From positions 124,001 through 188,000 of the forward strand of contig CAVSEP010000006.1 of assembly GCA_963726995.1 (NCBI GenBank): a DNA stretch of 64,000 bases, written 5' to 3'. A program made the translations under genes and the position numbers. The notes beneath the pieces are model-generated. The model was given only the letters and a program-made list of their open reading frames with translations, searched no databases and was not told the origin of the DNA. This stretch comes from DAIDKA01 sp963726995. GTDB lineage: Bacteria; Pseudomonadota; Gammaproteobacteria; Steroidobacterales; Steroidobacteraceae. Below, piece by piece: positions 33,913-44,567 of this stretch. Every line of letters starts with the position of its first letter. Positions within the stretch are counted from its first letter, which is position 1.

Positions 33913-34294
33913 TCAGCCTCCCTGACCCGTCAAATGCCGCGTCGCCCAGGTCAGGAGCGCGTCCACCAGCCAGAAGAAGATCCCCCCGACCACCACGAAA
34001 CCAAATACGACCAGGGTTGTAATGCCCGTCTCGCGCCGCTCCGGCCACACGATCTTGCGCAGCTCCACGCGCGAATCGAGCACGAACTGGATCACCGCGC
34101 GCCCGTAGGCGGAAGTCGCGATCGACGCCGACGCCCAACACGATGCCCGCCACCACGGCGCCCCATCGTTCCCAGGCCGGCGCGCCGTCCAGAACGTAAA
34201 AGGCGGCGAGGCCGGCTATCACCAGCAGGATCGCAACGCCCAAGCGCGCCTTGTCGGCGCCGCCGGCGTTCTGCACTTTCAGTTCTTCGTTCAC
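33913..34294 (-). CDS. secE: Protein translocase subunit SecE (one-base frameshift)
   Basis: About 126 residues after correction, three membrane segments (AILLVIAGLAAFYVL; WGAVVAGIVLGVGV; TTLVVFGFVVVGGIFFWLVDALL) and the conserved cytoplasmic motif RVELRKIVWPERRET. GTG start at 34294. One extra base at about 34123, just after GIVLGVGV, throws the frame; removing it joins both halves through IATSAYGRAVIQF. SecE clamps SecY and is essential, so an assembly error is likely. Confidence 0.93.
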
Positions 34295-34304
34295 TTACGT
34301 CCGA

Positions 34305-34377
34305 TGGCAGGCCAGGAGGGAATCGAACCCCCAACCTGCGGTTTTGGAGACCGCCGCTCTGCCAATTGAGCTACTGG

Positions 34378-34380
<3 letters not shown>
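34305..34380 (-). tRNA. tRNA-Trp (CCA)
   Basis: 76 nt with encoded 3' CCA; acceptor AGGCCAG/CTGGCCT, D loop AGCTCAATTGGCAGAGC, anticodon arm GCGGT-CTCCAAA-ACCGC, T arm GGTTCGATTCC. It starts only 4 bp after the stop of tuf copy 2, so it is released by processing of a tuf-tRNA transcript. Confidence 0.97.
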
Positions 34381-35577
<1,197 letters not shown>

Positions 35578-35633
35578 ACTACAACCTCTGACGCGACAAC
35601 TTATTTGCTCAAGACTACGAACATACAACTGCA

Positions 35634-35709
35634 TGGTGCTGACGTCCGGGATCGAACCGGAGACCTCGTCCTTACCAAGGACGTGCTCTACCAACTGAGC
35701 TACGTCAGC
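35634..35709 (-). tRNA. tRNA-Thr (GGT)
   Basis: 76 nt with encoded CCA; acceptor GCTGACG/CGTCAGC, anticodon arm CGTCC-TTGGTAA-GGACG, T arm GGTTCGATCC. Directly upstream of tufB, as thrT in E. coli. Confidence 0.97.
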
Positions 35710-35719
35710 GAATTCGCTT

Positions 35720-35794
<75 letters not shown>

Positions 35795-35842
35795 GATGGC
35801 AACCGCAACCTCAAGAAATCCACTCACGGACCCTACCCGTCT

Positions 35843-35928
35843 TGGTGGAGGGGGTAGGATTCGAACCTACGAAGGCGTAAGCCGGCAGATTTACAGTCTG
35901 CTCCCGTTGGCCGCTTGGGTACCCCTCC
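35843..35928 (-). tRNA. tRNA-Tyr (GTA)
   Basis: 86 nt, class II with a long variable arm; acceptor GGAGGGG/CCCCTCC, anticodon arm GCAGA-CTGTAAA-TCTGC, encoded CCA. First tRNA of the tRNA-tufB transcript. Confidence 0.97.
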
Positions 35929-35945
35929 GCGAAAACGAGCCGCGT

Positions 35946-35974
35946 ATTCTGATTTCCACATGGGGGGGTGTCAA
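35946..35974 (-). promoter_or_regulatory. Promoter of the tRNA-tufB operon
   Basis: Minus strand: TTGACA (35974-35969), 17-bp spacer, CAGAAT (35951-35946), then a GC-rich ACGCGGCTCG discriminator typical of stringently controlled stable-RNA promoters, about 17 bp before tRNA-Tyr. Confidence 0.75.
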
Positions 35975-36259
35975 TGCGCGGGACAGGTAAATTTTCTTGC
36001 TCGCCAAACGGATGGCCGCGCGAGGATCGCTGCGCGCTCACCCCGGCGCGAGCGCCGGGCACGCGGGCTGACGGCCCGGGCAGCGGTGCCGGAAGCCCGT
36101 CAGGACTCCACTAATAAGAGCGCCGGGGCGTCGGCCGGCCAGCGCCGGCACATCCCGGCGCCCGGGCCGCCGATATGATAATCACCTGATCGGCATCAGA
36201 TCTTAGATTTTCGCGACTAATCGCGACAAAATCGACCCGAATTCAACCCGTTGCCACCC
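35975..36259. other. Gene-free interval between the tRNA promoter and rluB
   Basis: I see no credible gene. It is very GC-rich to about 36170 with short inverted repeats (for example CTGACGG/CCGTCAG, 36068-36103), then becomes AT-richer with CTGAT-CGGC-ATCAG (36188-36201) and an imperfect inverted repeat GATTTTCGCGA/TCGCGACAAAATC (36211-36239). The last could be the rluB 3' end structure, but it has no T run on the minus strand. Confidence 0.5.
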
Positions 36260-37094
36260 TCATGGTTTTCGCCGGGCCGGTCGGCGGCGCGCCCGCGCGG
36301 CCTGCCAGACGGCCGGCTCGTCGGCATCCGGCGTGACTTCCACCGCCGCGGTGCCCATTGCCCGGGCCCGGCTTCCCGCCTCGGTCAGGGCCAGGCAACC
36401 TGCCGCATCCAGCACTCGCCAGCTGCCGGCGGCCAGTTCCTCGGGCAGTTGCACCGGGCCATAGCGGCTGCGGGACAGGCGGCTCACGTCACTGCCGGCG
36501 GCCTGCCAGAGCCTGCGGACCTCGCGATTGCGCCCTTCGCGCAGGACCACCCGATACCAGGCGTGGCTGCCCTCGATGCGGGTCTGCACGATGCTGTCGA
36601 AGCGCGCGGCGCCATCCTCGAGCCTCACGCCGGTGCGCAGCTGCTGCAGCTGCGCCGGGGTCAGGATGTCCCGCGAGCGCACCAGGTACTCGCGCTCGAC
36701 CTCGGCCGACGGATGCATCAGCCGATGGGCCAGCTCCCCGTCGGTGGTGAACAGCAGCAGGCCGGAGGTCATGAAATCCAGCCGCCCGACCACGATCCAG
36801 CGGCCCTGGGGCGGGGGCGGCAGATGGTCGAACACCGTGGGCCGCCCTTGCGGATCGGCGCGGGTGGTGACCTCGCCCAGCGCCTTGTTATAGAGCAGGA
36901 CGGCGTGGGACTGGGTGGCCGCGCCCGTATCCAGCGGCTTGCCGTCCAGGCGGATGTCATCGCCCGGCTGCGCCTTGATCCCCCAGCTGCGCGATCTTGC
37001 CCTTGACGGTGACCCGGCCGGCCCGGATCCATTCCTCAATGGCGCGGCGCGATCCGAAGCCCGCGCCGGCCAGCAATTTTTGAAGTCTTAGCAC
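36260..37094 (-). CDS. rluB: 23S rRNA pseudouridine synthase, RluB type (one-base frameshift)
   Basis: About 277 residues after correction: N-terminal S4-like domain (LQKLLAGAGFGSRRAIEEWIRAGRV), then the RsuA-family catalytic motif GRLDFMTSGLLLFTTDGELA with the nucleophilic Asp, and HPSAEVEREYLVR. A basic Arg/Pro tail favours RluB (U2605) over RsuA/RluE/RluF. An extra G in a GGGGG run (36980-36984) breaks the frame between KIAQLG and IKAQPGD. GTG start at 37094. Divergent from cysK. Confidence 0.85.
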
Positions 37095-37195
37095 TAACGG
37101 ATCGGTTCTTAGCCAGCGATGACGGGCGCGTGGCAATATTGCGGCCCCCCAAGGGCCAGGTACTGTGGGAATACTAGCCTAACCGAGGTATCCGC

Positions 37196-38138
37196 ATGAT
37201 CCACGACAGCATTCTGGGAACCATCGGCCGCACGCCCATCGTGCGCATCCAGCGGCTCGCGCCGTCCAGCGTGACGCTGTACGCCAAGTGCGAGTTCTTC
37301 AATCCGCTCTCCTCGGTGAAGGATCGCCTGGCCATCGCGCTGATCGAGGATGCGGAGGCGCGCGGCGCGCTCAAGCCCGGACAGACCGTGATCGAGGCCA
37401 CCTCCGGCAATACCGGCATCGCACTGGCCATGGTGTGCGCCGCCAAGGGCTATCCCTTCGTCGCCGTCATGGTCGAGTCGTTTTCCGTCGAGCGCCGCCG
37501 CATCATGCGCATGCTCGGCGCCAAGGTCATTGCTCACCCCGGCCGCGGAGCGCGGCCAGGGCATGGTGAGCAAGGCGCAGGCGCTGGCCGAGAAGCATGG
37601 CTGGTACCTGGCGCGCCAGTTCGACAGCCCCGCGAACCCGGCCTATCACCGCAACACCACGGCCGCGGAGATCCTCTGCGACTTCGCCGGCAAGCGGCTG
37701 GACTACTTCGTCAGCGGCTGGGGCACCGGCGGCACGCTCACCGGGGTCGGGGAAATGCTGCGCCTGGCGCGCCCGGAGACGCAGATCATCGCCGCGGAGC
37801 CTGAGAATGCGGCGCTGATGTCCGGCAAGCCTTTCACGCCGCACAAGATCCAGGGCTGGACGCCGGACTTCCTGCCCGCGGTGCTCAACCGCGCGGTGGC
37901 CCACCGCATTCTGACCGTGTCGGACGCCGATGCCATCGCCCAGGCCCGGGCGCTCGCCAGTCGCGAAGGGATTTTCTGCGGCATCTCCTCGGGTGCCACC
38001 GTCAGTGCCGCCCTGAAGGTGGCCGGCGAGGCCGCGCCGGGTTCGGTCATCCTCGCCATGCTGCCGGATACCGGCGAACGCTATCTGTCCACGCCCCTGT
38101 TTGAAGGAATCAGCGACGGTGGCGACCCGGAGCCCTGA
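37196..38138 (+). CDS. cysK: Cysteine synthase, PLP-dependent (one-base frameshift)
   Basis: About 313 residues after correction. PLP lysine in NPLSSVKDRLA (about residue 43), TSGNTGIALA substrate loop, GWGTGGTLTG phosphate-binding loop, and GISSGAT near the C-terminus. Start ATG preceded by GAGGT. An extra base at about 37532 lies within GAKVI-LTPAAERG. It forms L-cysteine from sulfide and an activated serine. The overlap with the next gene, a likely serine O-succinyltransferase, suggests O-succinyl-L-serine as the substrate instead of O-acetylserine; that is inference from context. Confidence 0.9.
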
Positions 38139-39288
38139 GCTCTCACGTCCCGCCGACTCCTCCGGCGCCGATACCAGCTCGGAATTCGACGCGCGCCGGT
38201 TCGCGGCCCTGCCCGATCCTTTTCCCATGTGGAAGGGTGGAGTGTTGCACGGGGCACGCATTGCCTACGAAACCTGGGGGCAATTGAATCCCCAGGGAGA
38301 CAATGCGGTGCTGCTGTTTACGGGCCTGTCGCCTCCGGCGCATGCCCGCTCTTCCCCCGACAATCCGGCGCCGGGCTGGTGGGAAGGCATCATCGGACCG
38401 GGCCTGGCCCTGGACACCAACGAACTGTTCGTCGTGTGCGTGAACTCCCTGGGCAGCGCCTTCGGTTCCACCAGTCCGCTGACCCTCGACCCGGCCACCG
38501 GGGCGCCCTACCGCATCACCTTCCCGGACCTGGCCGTCGAGGACATCGCGCGCGCGGGCTACGAGACTTTGAAAACCCTGGGGGTGCAGCGTGCCCACAC
38601 CGTCGTGGGTCCCTCCCTGGGGGGCATGGTGGTACTGGCCTATGCGGCGCTGTTTCCCGGCGCCGCGCGCAACCTGATCAGCATTTCCGGCACCGCCGCC
38701 GCCACCCCGTTCGCCATCGCGCTGCGCTCGATCCAGCGCGAGGCCATCCTGCGCGACCCGGATTTCAAAGCGGGCCAGTACACCGCCGAGCGCCCCCCGG
38801 AAACCGGCATGCGGATCGCGCGCAAGCTCGGCATGATGACCTACCGCTCGGCCGCCGAATGGGTGGAACGCTTCGGCCGCACCCCGGCCACGCCCGACAT
38901 GCAGGACGGCAAGGCGTTCGGCCCGGAATTCGCGGTGCAGAGCTACCTGGAGCTGCATGCGCGGCGGTTCGTGCGCGCCTTCGATCCGAACTGCTACCTG
39001 TACCTGTCGCGGGCCATGGATCGCTTTGACCTGCGCGAGCACGGGACCAGCATCCCGGCGGTGCTGAAGCGATCAGGGGTGGAGCGGGCGCTGATCATCG
39101 GCGTCGAATCGGACATGCTGTTCTCGATCGCCGAACAGGCGGCGCTGGCCAAGGCCTTCACCGACGCCGGCACGGATACGCACTACGCGCCGCTGGACTG
39201 CATCGAGGGCCATGATTCCTTCCTGATCGACATCAAGCGCTTCGGGCGCGAGATCAGCGGCTTCCTGGCACTCGACGCCCGGCGTTAA
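38119..39288 (+). CDS. MetX-family acyltransferase, probable L-serine O-succinyltransferase
   Basis: About 389 residues, alpha/beta hydrolase. Nucleophile elbow GPSLGGM (about residue 165), catalytic Asp in GVESDMLF (about 335) and His in EGHDSF (about 364). After the first strand it reads FTGLSPPAHA and FVVCVNSLGSAFGSTSP, where homoserine acetyltransferases usually have ALTG.SH and NVLGGC.GTTGP; I recognise this variant from xanthomonad serine succinyltransferases. The GTG at 38119 (AAGGA upstream) overlaps the cysK stop by 20 bp, coupling the two into a cysteine pathway. A homoserine acyltransferase for methionine is the alternative. Confidence 0.8.
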   Translation: MATRSPELSRPADSSGADTSSEFDARRFAALPDPFPMWKGGVLHGARIAYETWGQLNPQGDNAVLLFTGLSPPAHARSSPDNPAPGWWEGIIGPGLALDTNELFVVCVNSLGSAFGSTSPLTLDPATGAPYRITFPDLAVEDIARAGYETLKTLGVQRAHTVVGPSLGGMVVLAYAALFPGAARNLISISGTAAATPFAIALRSIQREAILRDPDFKAGQYTAERPPETGMRIARKLGMMTYRSAAEWVERFGRTPATPDMQDGKAFGPEFAVQSYLELHARRFVRAFDPNCYLYLSRAMDRFDLREHGTSIPAVLKRSGVERALIIGVESDMLFSIAEQAALAKAFTDAGTDTHYAPLDCIEGHDSFLIDIKRFGREISGFLALDARR

Positions 39289-41209
39289 TGCAGGATCGGC
39301 ATCGGGCAGTGCAATAGCGCGCAGGTGGTGCGCAGCAGCTCGGATTCCTCGACCTTCAGCACCCCGTCATTGCCGATGGTGCGCACCAGCCCTGCGATCA
39401 GCTGCTGCTTGGCCTGCGGCTGCAGCTGATCGAGCGTGCCGAGCGCCGCGCTGGTGCGTTGCGCCCAGTCATCGTAGGTGGCGTATTCCGGATAGCGCGC
39501 CAGCACCGCGCCGATGCCGGCCGCGTAGGCGGCCCGGATTTCCTGCTCATCGTCACTGCCGCAGCGCGCCAGCGTCGCGAACAGGATGTGCACCGGTTCC
39601 ACCGCCGACTCCAGCGCCAGGCGCCCATACGGCGCCGCGGTACCGGCCGCATCGTTGAGCATCAGCTCCAGCAGCTTCGCCAGGCAGAACTCGAACACGT
39701 CGATGTTCGAGTCCAGGTGGATGAGGTCCGAGACCAGTGCATTCAGGCGCTGCCGTTCGCCCAGCGGCAGGCGCCGCAGGGTGGGGAACAGCTGCAGCAG
39801 CGACGGCAGGCGCAGCATGGGCGCGAGGGTGCCGGCTGCACTGATCGCGGCATTCACGGCCTGCAGTTCGATCTGGCCATATTCCTGGGCTATGCGCCGC
39901 GCCTGGGCATCGCGAATGGCCGGATCGCGGCTCAGCAGCAGCGCCAGCACCAGCGAGCGGGCATGGGCGCCGGTGTCGGCAAAGTTGCGCAGCACGGCCG
40001 GGATCTGCGGCAGCAGCGACTGGGCCTGGTCGACGTTCCCCGGCTGCGGCCGACCCACCTGGGCGGCGATGCCGCCGGCGGCGGCGAAGCTGCGCGCGGC
40101 GCCGGACGGTGCGGCCGCGGCCGGCGCGGCGCCGGCCTGATCGCCCAAATCCGGGCCCGGCACGCCCTGCGCGATCAGGTGCTGCAGTTCCGCCGGGTCG
40201 AACCTCGGATCCAGCTCCCGGATGCGCTCCAGCAGCGGCGGGTGCGTGGCGAACACCCGGTCCAGGCCCGGCGCGAACAGCATGTGCGCCACTTGCTCGG
40301 CATCGGCGGCGACAAACTTCGGAACCTTCCTCGAGCGCCGCGATCTTCAGCAGCGCGCCCTTGAGTCCGGTGGTGTTGCGCGTGAACTGCACCGCCGATG
40401 CGTCGGCCAGCCGCTCGCGCTGGCGCGAGACGGCCGCCTGCAGGATGCGCCCCGCCAGCAGTCCCAGGTAACCCAGCACCATCGCCGCCAGGCCCACGCC
40501 GATCCAGCCCATGCCGCCGCCGCGGCGGTCCCGGTCATTGCCGCCGCGGGGTGCGAAGTTGAATACCAGCCGGCCGATGACCGCGATGACCATGCAGGCC
40601 GAAAATGGCGCCCATCAGCTGGATGTTCAGCCGCATGTCGCCGTTGAGGATGTGCGAGAACTCATGGCCGATCACGCCCTGCAGTTCATCGCGATTCAGG
40701 TGCTCGAGCGCGCCCTGCGTCACGGTGATGCAGGCATTGGCGGGCGTGTGGCCGGCGGCGAAGGCATTGATGGCCGGCTCCTGTTCGAGCACGTAGATCT
40801 CGGGCACCGGCACGCCGGAGGCGATCGCCATCTCCTCGATGACGTTGCGCAGCCGCTTGCGCGCGGGGTCGGCGGTGTCGCGCTCGACCCGCACGCCGCC
40901 CAGTGACTGGGCGACCACCGCGCCGCCGCCGCGCAGCTGCGCGGACTTGAACAGGCTCGCCAGCCCGATCACGCCGACGATCAGCAGCGAAACCACGAAC
41001 AGCGCATCCGGATTGCGCATCGCAAACTCGATCGGTCCTACCGCTCCGCCGTACTGCCCGCCGTAGGAAGAGGCGGAGCTGCGGGCCGCGAGCACGGTGA
41101 AGATGACGGCATCCAGGGCAATGACCACGGCCGCCACCGCGGCCATGAACATCAGGACGAACAGGCGCGAGCTGCGGCGCGCGGCGGCCTGGTAGGCGTA
41201 GAAATCCAC
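39285..41209 (-). CDS. M48-family metallopeptidase with C-terminal extension (two one-base frameshifts)
   Basis: About 640 residues after correction. Two N-terminal membrane segments (LFVLMFMAAVAAVVIALDAVIF; ALFVVSLLIVGVIGLASLF), then the zinc motif GHEFSHILNGD and AINAFAAGHTPANACI, a further membrane pair, and RERLADASAVQFTRNTTGL with the third ligand region. The last 330 residues are helical and end in a TerB-like VRTIGNDGVLKVEESELLRTTCALL. Extra bases at about 40594 and 40320 break the frame. HtpX-like quality-control protease; the LemA gene upstream is its common partner. Confidence 0.82.
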
Positions 41210-41230
41210 GATGCCGGCAGGCGCGGATCT

Positions 41231-41818
41231 TTAGGTGAAGCTGACCTTGGGCGCCTCGCGCGTCTCGGGCTTGGCCACATCCAGCTGCTGCGCGGGCTGG
41301 AACCCGAACATGTTGGCGACCATGCTGGCGGGAAACACTTCGCGGTGATTGTTGTAGCTCATCACCGAGTCGTTGTAGGCCTGGCGCGCGAAGGCCACCT
41401 TGTTCTCGGTCGAGGTGAGCTCCTCGGACAGCTGCATCATGGTCTGGTTGGCCTTCAGATCGGGGTAGGCCTCGGACAGGGCGAACAGTCGCCCCAGGGC
41501 GCCTCCCAGCTGGGCTTCTGCCCCCGACAGTTGCTGCACTGCAGCGGCGTCGGCGGGATTGGCGGCGGCGGCCTTCAGGCCCGAAACCGCCCCGTTGCGC
41601 GCGCTGATGACCGCCTCGAGGGTCTCGCGCTCGTGCTTCATGTAGCCCTTGGCGATCTCGACCAGATTCGGGATCAGGTCGTAGCGCCGGGTGAGCTGCA
41701 CGTCGATCTGCGCGAAGGCGTTCTTGAAGGCGTTCCGGGCGGTGACGAGCCCGTTGTAGGTCGAGACCAGGAACAGCACGGCCAGGACGATGATGACCAG
41801 GAGGACTATAAGGCTCAT
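41231..41818 (-). CDS. lemA: LemA family protein
   Basis: 195 residues from MSLIVLLVIIVLAVLFLV (41818): one N-terminal membrane anchor, then the LemA helical core (YNGLVTARNAFKNAFAQIDVQLTRRYDLIPNLVEIAKGYM and YNDSVMSYN..REVFPASMVANMFGF, both broken by variable parts). Function poorly known; usually next to M48 peptidases, as here, 21 bp upstream of one. Confidence 0.92.
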   Translation of the reverse strand: MSLIVLLVIIVLAVLFLVSTYNGLVTARNAFKNAFAQIDVQLTRRYDLIPNLVEIAKGYMKHERETLEAVISARNGAVSGLKAAAANPADAAAVQQLSGAEAQLGGALGRLFALSEAYPDLKANQTMMQLSEELTSTENKVAFARQAYNDSVMSYNNHREVFPASMVANMFGFQPAQQLDVAKPETREAPKVSFT

Positions 41819-42036
41819 AGGTACCTCGGGCTGCATTGAACGTAATGCGGTGCAGACAAGGTACCCGGGACCGCCGTGTAGTCAAGCACCCGGGGGCGAC
41901 CGGGGCCTGCGGGAGATTGCCTTTCAGCCCTGAACCCGATTAATGTTGAGTCCACGGCGAGAGTAGAGGTCGGACTGGCATACTGGCCAGGCGACGCATC
42001 ACAACAGCAATAAACCGCTTTCGGAGTGAGGGGATC

Positions 42037-42339
42037 TTGGAACGTCGACTGCACACCCGGCATCGCGCCCGCACCACCGTCTACATCACGCTGCCGGGCA
42101 GTGGTCGGCGGCTGTGCCGCGCGGTCAATCTCAGCGCCACCGGTGTCTTCATCCAGACCACCAATCTCGGGCTTCGCAAGGGACAGAACGTGGAACTGGT
42201 GTTCGCGATCAACTTGGGCGCCATCACCAAGCTGCATCGGCGCACGGCGGTGGTCGCGCATGTCTCGCGCGGCGGCACCGGCCTGATGATGGAATCGTAT
42301 TCCTCGAGCGCCGCACCCACGGCGGCGCGCGCCGGCTAG
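42037..42339 (+). CDS. PilZ-domain protein
   Basis: 100 residues from a TTG preceded by GAGGGG. RRLHTRHRARTTVYI provides the basic RxxxR-like c-di-GMP loop, and the strand NLSATGVFIQTT matches the D/NxSxxG motif. A single-domain c-di-GMP sensor is likely. It converges on motB with a 4-bp overlap, so a role in motility control is plausible but not shown. Confidence 0.75.
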   Translation: MERRLHTRHRARTTVYITLPGSGRRLCRAVNLSATGVFIQTTNLGLRKGQNVELVFAINLGAITKLHRRTAVVAHVSRGGTGLMMESYSSSAAPTAARAG

Positions 42340-43556
42340 AGCCCGGGCGCTCCATCGGCAGCAGCCACCGGCGCCTCCAGATTCTGCGGAGCGGGCGCAA
42401 TTGCCGGCGATCCGAAATCCGGCGTTGCCGTATTCGGCTTCGCCGCTTCGGAATTCTTTTCACTCGCGTCCGCGGCGGCGCGCGCGGGCACGGCTGCCGG
42501 TGCGGCCTGCGAGGCCGCGGCGGGTCGCGTGGTTTCCGGCACGGGCGTCGCGGCCCGGGAAGGCGCGACCCAGACGCCGCCGCTCGGGGTCTCCGGTCGT
42601 GACTCGCTCTTCAGCGCCGCCTCCTCGGCCTCCTTGGTCATCACGATGATGCTGATGCGCCGATTGATCGCATTCTGCGGGTCGTCCTTGTCGAACAGCA
42701 CCGAGGATGCGAGGCCGACGACGCGCGCCACCTTGGGAGGCGCGAGGCCGCCGGACTCCAGCGCGCGGCGCGCCGCATTGGCGCGATCGGCCGAGAGCTC
42801 CCAGTTGGTGTAGCCGACGCCGCCGGGATAGGGGCGGATGTCGGTGTGACCGGTGAGGGAGAGGCGGTTCGGCACGGTATTCAGATACCCCGCCAGGGTC
42901 TTCAGAATAGCGGTGGTGTAGTCCTTCAGGCGCGCGGAACCGATGTCGAACATCGGCCGGTTCTGCTTGTCCACGATCTGGATGCGCAGGCCCTCGGGGG
43001 TGATGTCGAGCAGCAGCTGATCCTTGAAGGGCTTCAGGGCCTGGCTCTTGTCGATGGCCTGGCGCAGCTCATCCAGCAGGCTTTCCAGCTTCTTGTGCTC
43101 GGCCGCATCAGTGATCTTCTTGGCTTCCGCCAGCTCCATCGGGGGGACCGGCTGCGACGGATTGGCGGCCTGCGGCGGGGGGATGGGCTGCGGCTGGGTG
43201 AGGGGCGAGGGCATGGGTTTCGAGTTGGGATCGGGCGTCTTCACCACCGTCACTCGCGGGGAATCCATGCCGCCGCCCAGATTGATCACGCTGGTGCTGG
43301 CGCCGCCGGGTCCGGCCTGGCCGGGCGCGGCATGCACGGTCTTGCCCGGCTCCATGCTCGGGTTCTTGAAGTAGTCGAACAGCGCCGCGCGCTGGTCCTT
43401 GGAGATGGAGCTGACCAGCCACATCACCAGGAAGAAGGCCATCATGGCCGTCACGAAGTCCGCGTACGCGACTTTCCAGGCGCCGCCGTGGTGGCCGTTG
43501 CCACCCTTCTTGCGGCGCTTGACGATGATGATCTGGGCTTTTTCTTCCTTGGCCAT
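42336..43556 (-). CDS. motB: Flagellar motor stator protein MotB
   Basis: 406 residues. One membrane helix (VAYADFVTAMMAFFLVMWLVSS) with the proton-accepting Asp in YADFVTAMMAFF, a periplasmic linker, and the OmpA-like peptidoglycan-binding domain at about 200-315 (LSLTGHTDIRPYPGG, NWELSADRANAARRAL, NRRISIIVMTKE). The C-terminal about 90 residues are Ala/Pro-rich and low complexity, longer than in E. coli. Downstream of motA by 22 bp. Confidence 0.95.
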   Translation of the reverse strand: MAKEEKAQIIIVKRRKKGGNGHHGGAWKVAYADFVTAMMAFFLVMWLVSSISKDQRAALFDYFKNPSMEPGKTVHAAPGQAGPGGASTSVINLGGGMDSPRVTVVKTPDPNSKPMPSPLTQPQPIPPPQAANPSQPVPPMELAEAKKITDAAEHKKLESLLDELRQAIDKSQALKPFKDQLLLDITPEGLRIQIVDKQNRPMFDIGSARLKDYTTAILKTLAGYLNTVPNRLSLTGHTDIRPYPGGVGYTNWELSADRANAARRALESGGLAPPKVARVVGLASSVLFDKDDPQNAINRRISIIVMTKEAEEAALKSESRPETPSGGVWVAPSRAATPVPETTRPAAASQAAPAAVPARAAADASEKNSEAAKPNTATPDFGSPAIAPAPQNLEAPVAAADGAPGL

Positions 43557-43578
43557 GAACGAAGCTTCCCGCGTGCGC

Positions 43579-44436
43579 TCAGCGGCCGCCCTTCAGGTGC
43601 GCTTCCAGATCGGTGAAGCTCGGCCGCACGCCGGCGAACAGCAGCTTGCGCGCGAACTCGATCGCCACCGGGGGCGCATAGCCGCGCACGCTCGCCACGA
43701 AGGCCATCTTCACCAGTTCAAAGGGCTTGCAGTCCTCGTTCGCGCGCTGCTCCATGGCCGCGGAGATGGGTCCCACGAAGCCGTAGGCCACCAGGATGCC
43801 CAGGAAGGTTCCGACCAGCGCGGCGGCCACGTTGTGGCCGATGGTAGCGGTGTCCGCGCCCTCGATCGAGGCCATGGTGCTGACGATGCCGAGCACCGCC
43901 GCGACGATGCCGAATCCCGGCAGCGCATCGGCCACCTTCTGCATGGCATGCGCCGGCTCGGTGGCTTCGTGATGATGCGTCTCCAGCTCCGTTTCCAGCA
44001 GGCTCTCCAGTTCGTGCGGATCCAGGTTGCCGCCGATCATCAGGCGCAGGCAGTCGGTCATGAAATCGGTCATGTGATGATCGGCCAGGATGCGCGGGTA
44101 CTGGGTGAACAGACTGCTGGCATGCGGGTCATCGATGTGGGACTCGATGGCCAGCATGCCTTCCTTGCGCGCCTTCACCAGGATGTCGTACAGGAGCTTG
44201 AAGATATCGACGTAGTCCTGGCGCTGGTACTTGGCGGGTTTGAGCAAGGCCAGGACGCCGGCGAGCGAGGCCTTCACCACTTTCGGCGGATTGCTGATGA
44301 CGAAGGCGCCGAAGGCGGCTCCGCAAATGATCAGCACCTCGGTCGGATGCCAGAGCAGCAAAAGGCTGCCGCCGCCGATGATGAAACCGACGCCAACGCT
44401 CAACAGGACGACGACGGAGCCAATGATCAGGAACAT
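43579..44436 (-). CDS. motA: Flagellar motor stator protein MotA
   Basis: 285 residues from MFLIIGSVVVLLSVGVGF (44436); a longer open extension lacks conservation. Four membrane segments, with the conserved cytoplasmic region and the TM3-TM4 motif PGFGIVAAVLGIV and VGTFLGILVAYGF. With MotB it forms the proton-driven stator. Preceded by a sigma-28-like promoter. Confidence 0.95.
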   Translation of the reverse strand: MFLIIGSVVVLLSVGVGFIIGGGSLLLLWHPTEVLIICGAAFGAFVISNPPKVVKASLAGVLALLKPAKYQRQDYVDIFKLLYDILVKARKEGMLAIESHIDDPHASSLFTQYPRILADHHMTDFMTDCLRLMIGGNLDPHELESLLETELETHHHEATEPAHAMQKVADALPGFGIVAAVLGIVSTMASIEGADTATIGHNVAAALVGTFLGILVAYGFVGPISAAMEQRANEDCKPFELVKMAFVASVRGYAPPVAIEFARKLLFAGVRPSFTDLEAHLKGGR

Positions 44437-44483
44437 TATGGAAACAAGCTCCTCGTCAGACAATAAAGCCGGGGACACCCCGT

Positions 44484-44510
44484 TTATCGGCCCGATTGTG
44501 CGTCCCTTGA
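44484..44510 (-). promoter_or_regulatory. Sigma-28 (FliA) promoter of motAB
   Basis: Minus strand: TCAAGGGA (44510-44503), exactly 11 bp, then a perfect GCCGATAA -10 element (44491-44484). The consensus is TAAAGTTT-N11-GCCGATAA; the -10 is identical, the -35 partial. It lies 48 bp before the motA start. Confidence 0.8.
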
Positions 44511-44567
44511 GCTATGGAAAAACGGGCTAACATCGCAGAAATCGCCGAACCTGCCCGGGAGCCTGAG

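Noticed and set aside
36041..36180. GC-rich stretch with short stems after the tRNA promoter, considered as a small RNA gene
   Set aside because: No promoter, terminator or known RNA pattern; short stems are expected at this GC content.
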